DNA of 64,000 nt from Ilyomonas sp965214235 (GTDB taxonomy: Bacteria > Bacteroidota > Bacteroidia > Chitinophagales > Chitinophagaceae). Location of the stretch: positions 186,001-250,000 of the forward strand of contig CBDCBH010000003.1 of NCBI GenBank assembly GCA_965214235.1, in the 5' to 3' direction. Made by a program: the position numbers and the translations under genes. Of this stretch, positions 25,180 to 34,718 are shown one piece after another. The notes below the pieces were generated by a model. That model was given only the letters and a program-made list of their open reading frames with translations, ran no database searches and was not told the origin of the DNA. The first letter of the stretch is position 1. Each line of letters opens with the position of its first letter.

Positions 25180-27975
25180 TTGGCATCCATTTTAAAATAT
25201 TTATGTTTGATTTTTTTATTTACACACTGTCAAAGATTGTACTCTCAAGCATTTGTTTGCGACAGTTTTTATGAAAATGTAAATGGAATAGACACAGACA
25301 CTTCATTAAGTAAAGTTTATAAATTAGATGCTTTATTTAAGTTGAAACAGCAATCAGAAGAGCAAAATTGTACAAACGATTCGGGATATATTTTTGCATT
25401 AATAAAAATTGCTAAATACGAATATTCAGTAAATATAGATAGTGCGATAAAATATTCGCTTATTGCTTTAGATAAATATAAAAGAACACTTTATCCCGTA
25501 TCGAGAAAAATATTAGTAACAGCATACTTTAATTTAGCCATTTTTTATTCATCAAAATCTGAAACAGCTAAATCGTTGACATACTATGACACCGTTTTGC
25601 TCTTTAGCAGACAATATGATCCTGATTATTATGTAACAAAAGCAACTTACCAACTGATATATGGGTATTACTCTTTTGGAAATTATCAAAAGTTGTATGA
25701 TGTAAGCACAATTGCTATCAATAATGCAAAACGAACTTATGATTCAGTCAATCTCCCTTTCTTTCTTAATTATCGTGCTTATTCCTTATTAAATGGAAAT
25801 CATTTAGAACAAGCATTACTTGATGTTGATGAAGCTATTAGCATTTCACTGATTACACAAAAAGTTTCCACAATATCACAATCATATGAAATAAAAGGCT
25901 TGATTTACCAAGAACAAAAAAACTTTAGTCAAGCAGAAGAAATTTTTAAACAAATAATCTTAGCACTTCCTCATTCACCTACAAATAATTTAGAGTTTGT
26001 ACTCGCGTATAATGCCCTTGCCAATCTTTATTACTATGGTTTAAATAATTATATTAAAGCAAAAAAAGTTTATTTAAAGATGATTGGATTTGCCAAGCGA
26101 TGCAGTTCCGAAAGAAGACCAATGCTTTTACTGCTGGCATATGGGCAATTAGCTAAAATTGCTTACCAAGAACAAGATTATAAAAAGGCAAATATTTTTT
26201 ATACAAAAGCATTCAATTTTACAAATCTAAAGACTTCTAATTTTTTATTTGCAAAGCTTTCTCTTTCGCAAATAACTGTAATGGGATATAAAGAAGTTAT
26301 GTTCCCTATATTGTTTGGAAAGGTAAACTTGCTTTTGCGACTCATTGAACAATCACATGATAAAACAGTTTACTGTAACTCTTTACTTCAAACAGCAATG
26401 TTGGTTGACTCTTTAATTACACAAACTCGCTTTGAACATTTCGATGAAGCAACGAAATTAGTTTGGCGAGACAATACAAGAGATTTTTTTTCAAATATCA
26501 TTGAGTATTGTTACTTGAAAAACGATGTATATCATGCTTTTTATTTTATAGAAAAAAGTCGTGCTGCATTATTGTTTGATAAACTAAATAACTTAGAAGC
26601 TTCTGCTCGTTTATCAAATGAAGAACTAAAAAAAGAAGAAAATTTGCAATTCAAAGTTGCTGAAATACAACAGCAGCTTTCTATTTTATCATTTTCTTCA
26701 AAGCAATATCAAGAAGTTGAAAACAATCTTTCTCTAACCAAAGATTCGCTTGAACACTTTATCAAATCTCTCGAAAAAAAATATCCACTTTATTATCAAT
26801 ATAAATATGCCGATGATGTTCCTACGCTTCAATCTTTACAAAAATATTTGGCAAAAAACAACCAAAGTTTTATTTACTATTTCATGAATGATTCAGCCAT
26901 GTATGCATTGGCCATTACAAAAAACAAAACTAATTTTATCAAAATTTCGGCACCCGATTTTGATAGTAAACAGCTTTCTCAATTTATTAGATTGTGCAGC
27001 GATAAGCAAGAATTCAATCATAGCCATGATTTATTCTGTTCTTTATCACAAATCATTTATAACAAACTCTTCAAGCCTTTGCAAATACCTAAAGGCAATG
27101 TTGCCGTTTGTACTGATAACTTTTTCATTCCGTTTGAAGCTTTATGCAGTGATGACAAAGGCAAACATTTTTTGTTGAACGATTATAATTTCAGCTACGT
27201 TTATTCGGCACGTTCATTAATAAAACTGTTTCCTTCCAAAGCTGCAACCGGCAATTTTATTGGGTTTGCGCCGGTTACATTTTCATCTTCTTTAAGCGTT
27301 CCCGATTTAACGTTGTCTGCCAATGCGCTTCAAAACGTAGGTCATTATTACAGCAACGACACTTTATTTACACAAGAGCAGGCTACACGCAACAATTTTT
27401 TTACTAACGCTTCCCATTATTCTGTTGTTACTATATTTTCTCATGCTAAAGCCGACACAACCGATGCTGAACCCGAATTGTTTATGCAGGATTCTGTCAT
27501 TCACCTTTCCGAATTGCAACGGCTTACCAACCCAGCCATACAATTTGTTTTATTAAGCGCCTGCCAAACAAACATTGGAAAAAACGCAACCGGCGAAGGA
27601 ATTTATAGTTTGGCAAGGGGTTTTGCCGCCGCAGGTATTCCTTCGGTATCGGCAACGTTATGGAAAGCGGATGAAAATGCTGTGTATGAAATTTCAACCA
27701 TATTCAACCGATATTTATCGCAAGGCATGAACAAAAGTGAGGCTTTACAAAAAGCGAAAGTTGATTATTTACAACATACCGATCATGAACACACAATGCC
27801 TTATTATTGGGCAAATATGGTTCTTATCGGAAGCTCTCAGCCTGTTGTACTTTCTTCGCCAAACCATTGGTGGCTGTGGATTTCAGGTGTTGTAACAAGC
27901 GTTGTGCTACTTGCCTTTTTGTTTTATTACTTTTATTATAAAAAGAAAAAAATTACAAACATGAATGCAAATTGA
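25180..27975 (+). CDS. Exported TPR-CHAT caspase-like protease
   Basis: 931 residues. A signal peptide (about 1-22, LCLIFLFTHCQRLYSQA) is followed by helical TPR repeats from about 45 to 460 (GLIYQEQKNFSQAEEIFKQI and YGQLAKIAYQEQDYKKANIF are clear units), a coiled-coil stretch 480-540, and a CHAT peptidase domain about 560-890. The catalytic dyad is H755 (VVTIFSHAKAD) and C795 (FVLLSACQTNIG), followed by the typical ARGFAAAGIPSVSATLW. A membrane span at 898-920 and a KKKK tail anchor the C-terminus, so the protease faces the periplasm. It follows a sigma/anti-sigma pair. The first two thirds are clearly AT-richer than the CHAT part. Confidence 0.88.
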   Translation: MASILKYLCLIFLFTHCQRLYSQAFVCDSFYENVNGIDTDTSLSKVYKLDALFKLKQQSEEQNCTNDSGYIFALIKIAKYEYSVNIDSAIKYSLIALDKYKRTLYPVSRKILVTAYFNLAIFYSSKSETAKSLTYYDTVLLFSRQYDPDYYVTKATYQLIYGYYSFGNYQKLYDVSTIAINNAKRTYDSVNLPFFLNYRAYSLLNGNHLEQALLDVDEAISISLITQKVSTISQSYEIKGLIYQEQKNFSQAEEIFKQIILALPHSPTNNLEFVLAYNALANLYYYGLNNYIKAKKVYLKMIGFAKRCSSERRPMLLLLAYGQLAKIAYQEQDYKKANIFYTKAFNFTNLKTSNFLFAKLSLSQITVMGYKEVMFPILFGKVNLLLRLIEQSHDKTVYCNSLLQTAMLVDSLITQTRFEHFDEATKLVWRDNTRDFFSNIIEYCYLKNDVYHAFYFIEKSRAALLFDKLNNLEASARLSNEELKKEENLQFKVAEIQQQLSILSFSSKQYQEVENNLSLTKDSLEHFIKSLEKKYPLYYQYKYADDVPTLQSLQKYLAKNNQSFIYYFMNDSAMYALAITKNKTNFIKISAPDFDSKQLSQFIRLCSDKQEFNHSHDLFCSLSQIIYNKLFKPLQIPKGNVAVCTDNFFIPFEALCSDDKGKHFLLNDYNFSYVYSARSLIKLFPSKAATGNFIGFAPVTFSSSLSVPDLTLSANALQNVGHYYSNDTLFTQEQATRNNFFTNASHYSVVTIFSHAKADTTDAEPELFMQDSVIHLSELQRLTNPAIQFVLLSACQTNIGKNATGEGIYSLARGFAAAGIPSVSATLWKADENAVYEISTIFNRYLSQGMNKSEALQKAKVDYLQHTDHEHTMPYYWANMVLIGSSQPVVLSSPNHWWLWISGVVTSVVLLAFLFYYFYYKKKKITNMNAN

Positions 27976-28033
27976 TTACTGTATAATAACCACGGATTAA
28001 TAAAGCACTTTGAATTTTGATTGATTACAAGTT

Positions 28034-29752
28034 TTATAAATTTCCATTTTTCAATTCATCAACCGCATAATTCGCCGCCCGTGCGGTTAAAGCCATAAAA
28101 GTTAACGAAGGATTTTGTGTAGAGGTTGATACCATGCACGCGCCATCGGTTACAAACACATTCGGGCAGTTGTGAAACTGGTTGTGTGAATTCAGTAGAG
28201 ATTTTTTCGGGTCTTTGCCCATCCGGCAACCGCCCATTTCATGAATGTCCAAACCCGGCGCTTGTTTGCTGTCGTGTGTGGCGATGTCTTTACAGCCCGC
28301 TTTATCAAACATTTCAGAAGCGGTAGCAAAAAAGTCGTTCATACTTTTTACATCGTTATCATCATAATCAATTGAAGTTATCAGTTGCGGAATGCCCCAT
28401 GCGTCTTTTTTATCTTTACTTAACCGTAGATGATTGGTTTCTTTCGGAATGGTTTCGCCCTGCATCATTACACTTACATACCAGTTGCCGGCTTCGCTAA
28501 TGGCATCTTTAAAATCGCCGCCAATTCCTTCGGCGTGAACCTGCGCTCTGCCGGCTCCAAAAAATGTCATATAGCCGCGCAAAAAATCAGTTTCCTGTTT
28601 GTGAACGTTTCTAAAGTTTGGCATCATCGGTTGTGTAGGTCGCCTGCCCAAATAATATTTGTCCTGCGGCCCGTCGTATGATGCGCTTACAGTGCCGCGA
28701 TAATTGTGAAAAGCAACGTATTTACCCAGCAAACCATTATCGTTTCCAAAACCATTGGGAAAGCGTGAAGAAGTTGAATTTAAAAGGAGTAAATTGCTGT
28801 TTAAACAAGCTGCATTTACAAAAATGATGTTCGCAAAATACTCAGTTGCTGTTTTTGTTTTTGCATCAATTATGCGAACGCCGGTTGCTTTTCCCTTCTT
28901 ATCATCATAAATAATCGAATGCACAACGCTATCGGTTGCGATGGTAAGATTTCCCGTTTTTAAAGCCCAAGGAATTGTGGAAGAATTTGAGCTGAAATAA
29001 CCGCCATACGGGCATCCACGCTCGCACATACTCCTTGCCTGGCATTGATTTCTGCCTTGTTCAATATGCACGGCTTGCGGATGTGTTAAGTGAGCGCATC
29101 TGCCCTGCACCACATATCTATCTTTATAATTGCTCCTTATTTTTTGTGTGATTTCACTTTCCACTACATTCATTTCCCAGGCCGGTAAAAATTCACCATC
29201 GGGCAAGGTATCAACACCATCTTTGTTACCACTAATGCCTGCAAATTTTTCAACGTAAGAATACCAGGGCGCAATGTCTTCATAACGGATGGGCCAATCT
29301 ACCGCGAAACCATCACGTACCGGACCTTCAAAATCATATTTGCTCCAACGTTGGGTTTGTCTTGCCCACAACAAACTTTTACCGCCAACCTGGTAGCCGC
29401 GAATCCAGTCGTAAGGCTTTTCCTGTATATAAGGATGCTCGGTATCTTTCACAAAAAAATGTTGCGAAGCTTCGCTGAATGCATAACAACGGCTTACTAC
29501 CGGGTTTTCTTTTGTAATAGCCAATGGCATTTTTTCGCGATGCGGAAACTCCCACGGCGCTTTGGTTGCCGTTGGATAATCTTTTAAATGCACCACATTT
29601 CTGCCGCGTTCAACCATCAATGTTTTCAAGCCCTTTTCACACAACTCTTTGGCAGCCCAGCCGCCACTGATGCCGCTGCCAATTACAATGGCATCGTAAG
29701 TGTTTTGCGCAATTCCTTTTGTGTTGATGTAGGTTGTTGAATCGTTAGGCAT
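28034..29752 (-). CDS. GMC family FAD-dependent oxidoreductase
   Basis: 572 residues. FAD-binding start AIVIGSGISGGWAAKELCEKGLKTLMVERG (about 21-50). A cysteine-rich insert QCQARSMCERGCPYGGYFS (about 235-253) is typical of gluconate- and sugar-dehydrogenase type GMC proteins. The C-terminal active-site region includes DIHEMGGCRMG and PNVFVTDGACMVSTSTQNPSLTFMALTARAA. It oxidises a sugar or alcohol and passes electrons on. No Tat signal is visible and the small subunit 3 gene that often accompanies such enzymes is absent. It follows the VCBS protein gene by 63 bases on the same strand. Substrate unknown. Confidence 0.87.
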   Translation of the reverse strand: MPNDSTTYINTKGIAQNTYDAIVIGSGISGGWAAKELCEKGLKTLMVERGRNVVHLKDYPTATKAPWEFPHREKMPLAITKENPVVSRCYAFSEASQHFFVKDTEHPYIQEKPYDWIRGYQVGGKSLLWARQTQRWSKYDFEGPVRDGFAVDWPIRYEDIAPWYSYVEKFAGISGNKDGVDTLPDGEFLPAWEMNVVESEITQKIRSNYKDRYVVQGRCAHLTHPQAVHIEQGRNQCQARSMCERGCPYGGYFSSNSSTIPWALKTGNLTIATDSVVHSIIYDDKKGKATGVRIIDAKTKTATEYFANIIFVNAACLNSNLLLLNSTSSRFPNGFGNDNGLLGKYVAFHNYRGTVSASYDGPQDKYYLGRRPTQPMMPNFRNVHKQETDFLRGYMTFFGAGRAQVHAEGIGGDFKDAISEAGNWYVSVMMQGETIPKETNHLRLSKDKKDAWGIPQLITSIDYDDNDVKSMNDFFATASEMFDKAGCKDIATHDSKQAPGLDIHEMGGCRMGKDPKKSLLNSHNQFHNCPNVFVTDGACMVSTSTQNPSLTFMALTARAANYAVDELKNGNL

Positions 29753-29815
29753 GAGCAGTATGGTTTGATGTAATGTTCAAATGTAATGATAAGGTTGTTA
29801 TGAAAACTTAGCGTT

Positions 29816-32800
29816 CTATTTATTCTTTCTAAACACTTTCAACGGTGCATTGTTCATCGCTACAACAATAAGATTGTCGCCCTTTGCTGTTTTTATTTGC
29901 AGCACATCTCTGGCTTCGCCCCTTATAAATAAACCACTTTGCGCAGGTGGAATAAAAACAAACTTGTGCTCTGCGTTTTGCAATAATATGGTTCCGTAGC
30001 TTGCATCCATTCTGCCGGTTTGTGGTTTAAATCCATAGAAATTTCCGCATAAAAACAAATCAATACTACCATCCTTATTGATGTCGGTTGGCAAGATGCC
30101 AAACACGGGTGAAAGCTGCGCCATCATTGGCAATGGCTGCATAGTAAAATGACCTTTTCCATCATTGATAAAAATGCAGGTTTGTGTTTGTTCAACAGAT
30201 AAAACGTTAGCTTGCTGCAATTGTTCTTTACTAAAAATCTGGTCAATACTTTTAGCCGCATAGTCGCTGAAATGAAGAAACTGTTTTTTTAAATAAGGCA
30301 ATTGCGCCTGCAGTTCGCTTTTTAAAAAATAAGGATATGCCTTTCCATCCGTTTTATAATAAACCGGAATACAGTTTGTTTTTCCACTGTTATCAAAGTC
30401 GCCAACATACAATTTAGCGGGTTGCTGCGGTGTGGCTTTTATGCGCGAATTCAATCCAAAATTGCCTCCAATCAAATCTAATTTTCCATCGTTGTTAACG
30501 TCGGCTATTTGTAAACAATTCCACCAACCGCCCGAGTTTGCAATGGTATCTTCAATTTGCAGCTTGTTGTTTTTATATTCCAAAATTGTAACCGGCATCC
30601 AATCGCCAACTACAATTAATTTGCTGTTTACGCTGTTGTTTTCGGTCATCCATTGCGCCGCCGTTACCATCCCCAAATGCAGCAAATCAGGAGCAACGGT
30701 TTTGGTTTCATCCCTAAAAATGCCAGCGCCTTTGTTAATGAGCAATGCACTGGAAGGTATTTTTCCATAGCTGCCGGGAACACTTCTTGCACCAATAAAA
30801 ATATCGTCTTTACCATCTCCATTTACATCACAAATAACAATGCACGATGCGTTGACTGCCACCTGCGGAAACGTTTTTGTTTCTCTTGTAAAATTACCTT
30901 TCCCATCATTCAGATACAGCCTCGCAAGTGAATAATAAGTGCCTTGCCCTGCTTCGTCGCCGCCCGATGCAACCACCAAATCGAGATCGCCATCGCCATC
31001 AGCATCCACAAAAGCAGCACCGGCGTCTTCATAATATTTGTCTTTTATAAACGCTGTTTGCGGCACGTTGATAAACGTTCCATTTTTTTGTTGAATAAAT
31101 AATTTCGCCGTATCGCCGGAGGCGTTGCCCATAAAAAAATCTTCCAATCCATCTCCGTTTACATCGCCTTTCGCCAGCTTCGGGCCTTCGGTAGAAAGTA
31201 GCTTTGGAATTAATCGTTCGTTATCAAAATCTATAAATTCATTTTCGTGATGCGTGATGCTGCCATGCAATGTTTGTGCAGTTACGTCATCAAACAAAGG
31301 GTTTGTTTTTGTTCCATAAATCGTGTTTTCTTTTGCTTCATTTTGATAGAGAATAATTGTAGTATCCGCTTTTATTTTCTTTAGCAACTGACGCTTTCCG
31401 TTCGTCCAGTTTACAACCATGCTATCTGCAAATGTTGATGAACCCAAACCAAAATGCAGCACCGGTTCCACACTGCTTTGAAAGCCGCGCGTTGGCATTT
31501 GTTCCTCTATTTGCACCGTATGATTTGCATACACAAATACTTTGGCTCCTATGCCAAAAGTATTGCCGGCATTGCCTTTCAGCGCGATTGAAAGATGATG
31601 CGCGCCGGTTGTTTCACTCGTCATGTTGCGATATACAAACGCATCCATGTTGATGTTGTTGACGACCAGATCTAAGTCGCCGTCGCCATCCAAATCGGCA
31701 TAGGCAGCACCATTGCTAAAGCTGTTACTGTCCAATCCCAACGATTTTGTTTCGTTTTTAAAAAGCAAGTTTTTTTGGTTGATGAAACCATAATTGGGTA
31801 TGGCAACCGATGGAATTTGGTGAAGCAAATCTTCCATGGTCATGCGTGGCTGCGCAAACGAACGGTTAGCCCGTTGCTCATTGATGTATTCCAAAAAATC
31901 CTGGTCGGTTAAATCTTTATACAAGCCATTGCTGACAAATAAATCTTTCCAGCCATCGTTGTTCATATCAAAAAAAAGGGCGCTCCAGCTCCAGCCCGTA
32001 GCATCAACGCCAGCCAGTTGCGATATTTCACTAAACGTATTATCGCCGTTATTCAATTGCAAACTGTTGCCTGTAAACTGGTGATGATAATCAAGTTTGT
32101 TTTTTTGAGATTGAATATCATAATCATCAAAGCGGATGTTTGTTTTTAAACGATAATCACTTTCGGGTAACATTTCCGAAGTAAAAATATCGGGTTTGCC
32201 ATCGTTGTTATAATCAGCAATATCAACACCCATCGAGCCGTTGCTGATGTGCCCCATTTCATCATTAATCACATCTTTAAACGTTCCGTTTTTTTGGTTG
32301 ATGTATAAATAATCGCGCTCAAAAAAATCGTTATCAACATATATATCATCCCAGCCATCGCCGTTTACATCGGCAACAGCAACGCCCAAACCAAACCCAA
32401 TTTCACTTCCCCAAATATGTGCGCTTTCACTTACGTCAGTAAAATGACCGTTATCATTCCGGTACAAACGATCACCATTTTTTACATCACGGATGTTTCT
32501 GTTGATGGGCAGATAACCAAAATTTTCAACCGAACGATTGCTGTTGTTGATGATGAAACAATCCAGATCGCCATCATGATCATAATCAAAAAAAACGGCT
32601 TGAGTAGATAATCCTTTGTCATCCAAACCGTACTGTGCCGCTTCTTCTTTAAAGGTACCGTTTTGCTGGTTGATATAAAGCTCGTTGCTGTTATCATCGC
32701 CGGGCATAATGCCGGCATTGCACACATAAATATCTAACCAGCCATCGCCATTAACGTCTGCCATTGTTACGCCGGTATGCCATTGATGCGTGCTTTGCAA

Positions 32801-33142
32801 ACCGGCTTTATCGGTAATATCTTCAAACTTAAAATTGCCTTTGTTAAGATAGAGTTTGTTTTTACCCTGATTTGATGTAAAGAAAATATCAGACTTGCCA
32901 TCGTTATTAATGTCGCCAATGGCTACGCCGCCACCATTATAAAAATTGTGATAATTGAAGATGTTCATCTCTTTTGAATCCTTCACATCGTTGCGAAAAT
33001 GAATGTTGGTTTGCGATGGTGAAAGCAAATGAAAAAGAGGATCGGCACCTTTTGTTTTTTGTTTGGATTGGCAGGAAAACAGGAATAAAAACAAGATAAA
33101 AACAAACAACCGGCAATATGAATTTGAAATATGGTGAAGCAT
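29816..33142 (-). CDS. VCBS/FG-GAP repeat lipoprotein with ASPIC/UnbV domain
   Basis: 1108 residues. The signal ends in lipobox LFSC (C24), so it is a surface or periplasmic lipoprotein. From residue 70 on there are many FG-GAP/VCBS blades with calcium-binding DxNxDGxxD loops (GDINNDGKSDIFF, ADVNGDGWLDIYV, DYDHDGDLDCF and more), forming one or two beta-propellers. An ASPIC/UnbV domain sits between them at about 520-600 (GIGAKVFVYANHTVQIEEQ, VLHFGLGSSTFADSMVVNW). Such proteins are common in Bacteroidota glycan or metal utilisation loci. It shares orientation with the GMC oxidoreductase downstream, perhaps as a secreted sugar-oxidising pair. Confidence 0.9.
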   Translation of the reverse strand: MLHHISNSYCRLFVFILFLFLFSCQSKQKTKGADPLFHLLSPSQTNIHFRNDVKDSKEMNIFNYHNFYNGGGVAIGDINNDGKSDIFFTSNQGKNKLYLNKGNFKFEDITDKAGLQSTHQWHTGVTMADVNGDGWLDIYVCNAGIMPGDDNSNELYINQQNGTFKEEAAQYGLDDKGLSTQAVFFDYDHDGDLDCFIINNSNRSVENFGYLPINRNIRDVKNGDRLYRNDNGHFTDVSESAHIWGSEIGFGLGVAVADVNGDGWDDIYVDNDFFERDYLYINQKNGTFKDVINDEMGHISNGSMGVDIADYNNDGKPDIFTSEMLPESDYRLKTNIRFDDYDIQSQKNKLDYHHQFTGNSLQLNNGDNTFSEISQLAGVDATGWSWSALFFDMNNDGWKDLFVSNGLYKDLTDQDFLEYINEQRANRSFAQPRMTMEDLLHQIPSVAIPNYGFINQKNLLFKNETKSLGLDSNSFSNGAAYADLDGDGDLDLVVNNINMDAFVYRNMTSETTGAHHLSIALKGNAGNTFGIGAKVFVYANHTVQIEEQMPTRGFQSSVEPVLHFGLGSSTFADSMVVNWTNGKRQLLKKIKADTTIILYQNEAKENTIYGTKTNPLFDDVTAQTLHGSITHHENEFIDFDNERLIPKLLSTEGPKLAKGDVNGDGLEDFFMGNASGDTAKLFIQQKNGTFINVPQTAFIKDKYYEDAGAAFVDADGDGDLDLVVASGGDEAGQGTYYSLARLYLNDGKGNFTRETKTFPQVAVNASCIVICDVNGDGKDDIFIGARSVPGSYGKIPSSALLINKGAGIFRDETKTVAPDLLHLGMVTAAQWMTENNSVNSKLIVVGDWMPVTILEYKNNKLQIEDTIANSGGWWNCLQIADVNNDGKLDLIGGNFGLNSRIKATPQQPAKLYVGDFDNSGKTNCIPVYYKTDGKAYPYFLKSELQAQLPYLKKQFLHFSDYAAKSIDQIFSKEQLQQANVLSVEQTQTCIFINDGKGHFTMQPLPMMAQLSPVFGILPTDINKDGSIDLFLCGNFYGFKPQTGRMDASYGTILLQNAEHKFVFIPPAQSGLFIRGEARDVLQIKTAKGDNLIVVAMNNAPLKVFRKNK

Positions 33143-33546
33143 GTTTACTTTTCAATTCAACAATAGAAGAGATGATGATGCGGCGCGAAAAATAAACCCT
33201 TTTTTGTTAAGCGTTTGTTTGAAGTGATAAGCAGGCTTTATAAAACACAAGATGATGCACTTTAGAATGTTGATGTTCTGTTGCTGATGGGCTGCGGGAT
33301 GGAAGTGAAAAGCCCGTAAAGCGCAGAGGAATTAAAAGCTGCGAGCTTTGGGCTATGAGCTTTGAGAGGGAACAGCCTGCGCTGCGGACTTGTAACGGAC
33401 AGCCCGTACCGAAGCTGAAGTAAAAACAAAAGGTTGACAGCCCGAAAACATTTTACAAAATATTCAATTGGCAATATTCCATATTCAACAAGCAAAGCTT
33501 ACCTTCGCCGCCCGAAATTTATTTATTCATCAAACAAAACAGGGTA
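33143..33546. other. Intergenic region with GC-rich repeat-like phrases
   Basis: 404 bases between the divergent VCBS and rpsF genes. About 33285-33465 is unusually GC-rich for a spacer and repeats AGCCCG (at about 33311, 33400 and 33439), GCTGCG and CGGACAGCCCGTACC. 33337-33365 is a string of AGCT/GCTATGAGCTTTGAG phrases. A 77-residue minus-strand open frame here is judged a by-product of the repeats. The rpsF -7 box lies at 33500-33507. Confidence 0.5.
33500..33507 (+). promoter_or_regulatory. -7 box TACCTTCG of the ribosomal protein operon
   Basis: Differs from TAnnTTTG only at one T (TTCG), as does the asd leader promoter (TATTTTCG). It lies 39 bases upstream of the rpsF ATG. No folded S6:S18 autoregulatory RNA motif is evident in the short leader. 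Confidence 0.4.
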
Positions 33547-33906
33547 ATGAACAATTATGAATTGATGGTGATTTTTACCCCTGTGCTTTCTGAAGACGAG
33601 TTTAAAGCCGTTCAAAAGAAGTACACCGATTTCATTTTAGAAAACGGTGGAGAAGTAGCGCACAGCAATCCCTGGGGTTTAAAATCGCTGGCGTATTCTA
33701 TACAAAAGAAAACCACCGGCATTTATTGGGTGATTGAGTATAGTGCGCCATCCAGCTTCAATGAGAAGTTAAAGATCCAAATCCTGCGAGACGAGCAGGT
33801 AATGCGCTTTATGTACACGGCGCTTGATAAGTATGCCGTAGCCTACAATTTAAAGAAAAGAAACAAATTATCGCAACCGGAAAATGCGGAGGTAACCAAT
33901 GGCTAA
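33547..33906 (+). CDS. rpsF: 30S ribosomal protein S6
   Basis: 119 residues, starting MNNYELMVIFTPVLSEDEFKAV and containing NPWGLKSLAYSIQKKTTGIYWVIEY, classic bS6. It pairs with S18 on 16S rRNA in the platform of the small subunit. A polar tail (LSQPENAEVTNG) follows the core. It is the first gene of the rpsF-rpsR-rplI operon and overlaps rpsR by eight bases, so their synthesis is probably coupled. Confidence 0.97.
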   Translation: MNNYELMVIFTPVLSEDEFKAVQKKYTDFILENGGEVAHSNPWGLKSLAYSIQKKTTGIYWVIEYSAPSSFNEKLKIQILRDEQVMRFMYTALDKYAVAYNLKKRNKLSQPENAEVTNG

Positions 33907-34165
33907 AGCAAGCGACATTAAGTATTTAACCGCCATTAAACAAGAGAAGCCAAAAAAGAAATTTAGCCGCTTTGAAAAGTATGGTATTAAGTACATTGAT
34001 TACAAAGACATTGAGTTTTTAAAGAAGTTCATTAATGAGCAGGGTAAAATTTTGCCACGCCGGTTAAGTGGTAACTCTTTAAAATACCAGCGCAAAGTAT
34101 CGGATGCCATAAAGAAAGCCCGCCAGATGGCGTTGCTGCCTTTTGTAACAGATCTTTTAAAATAA
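33899..34165 (+). CDS. rpsR: 30S ribosomal protein S18
   Basis: 88 residues. KYIDYKDIEFLKKFINEQGKILPRRLSGNSLKYQRKVSDAIKKARQMALLPF is the universally conserved bS18 core. It overlaps rpsF, and 79 bases separate it from rplI; that spacer is filled by a degenerate repeat (34170-34234). In many bacteria ssb or priB lies between S6 and S18; here nothing does. Confidence 0.97.
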   Translation: MAKASDIKYLTAIKQEKPKKKFSRFEKYGIKYIDYKDIEFLKKFINEQGKILPRRLSGNSLKYQRKVSDAIKKARQMALLPFVTDLLK

Positions 34166-34169
34166 TTAG

Positions 34170-34234
34170 TTGCAAGCTGTTAGCTGCAAGCTTCAAGAGA
34201 AGCCGATTGCTGATAGCTGATGGCTGATAGCTAA
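34170..34234. repeat. AGCT-type degenerate repeat inside the ribosomal operon
   Basis: Two short strings: tgcaagctgttagctgcaag followed by a second string of 'gctgatagctgatggctgat' type. Each repeats a roughly 10-12 base AGCTG(A/T)TAGCTG phrase. It lies between rpsR and rplI and can form only short hairpins, so it need not block the operon. Confidence 0.5.
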
Positions 34235-34244
34235 ACAACAAACC

Positions 34245-34691
34245 ATGCAAGTAATATTAGTTCAGGATGTTGATAATCTGGGCGGCGCTAACGAGTTGGC
34301 AACCGTAAAAAATGGTTACGCGCGCAATTATCTTATTCCAAAAAAACTGGCTATTGAAGCCAACAGCTCTAACTTAAAGCAGCTGGAAGAAAAACAAAAA
34401 GTAAAAGCGAAGAAAGAAGCCGCTATGCTGGCTGAAATTAACAAAGTAATTTCAGTTTTAAAAGAATCGCCTCTTAAAGTAACTGCTAAAACAGGAACGA
34501 GTGGCAAAATATTTGGTAGCATTACTTCGTTACAATTAGCAAGAGCGATTCGTGATCAAAAAGGATATGAAATTGATCGCAAACGCATTCACATAACAAA
34601 CGATGTAAAAGAATTAGGAACCTATAAAGCTTCGGTAGATTTTGGCAATGGCAACAGCACCGAAATTGAGTTTGAAGTAACAGGTGAATAA
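34245..34691 (+). CDS. rplI: 50S ribosomal protein L9
   Basis: 148 residues. The N-terminal domain MQVILVQDVDNLGGANELATVKNGYARNYLIPKKLA is diagnostic of bL9, followed by the long connecting helix (LEEKQKVKAKKEAAMLAEINKV) and the C-terminal rRNA-binding domain GKIFGSITSLQLARAI. It ends the ribosomal operon, with a terminator 28 bases after the stop codon. Confidence 0.97.
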   Translation: MQVILVQDVDNLGGANELATVKNGYARNYLIPKKLAIEANSSNLKQLEEKQKVKAKKEAAMLAEINKVISVLKESPLKVTAKTGTSGKIFGSITSLQLARAIRDQKGYEIDRKRIHITNDVKELGTYKASVDFGNGNSTEIEFEVTGE

Positions 34692-34718
34692 ACTCGTTAT
34701 ACTACTTATATCAATCAC

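Noticed and set aside
22668..27975. Possible type III-E CRISPR locus because of TPR-CHAT plus sigma factor
   Set aside because: No repeat-spacer array, no gRAMP-like effector and no Cas1/Cas2 are visible in the window; the CHAT protein is exported, unlike Csx29.
33262..33495. 77-residue minus-strand frame in the spacer before rpsF
   Set aside because: It is composed of the GC-rich repeat phrases and reaches the rpsF promoter region; no domain is seen.
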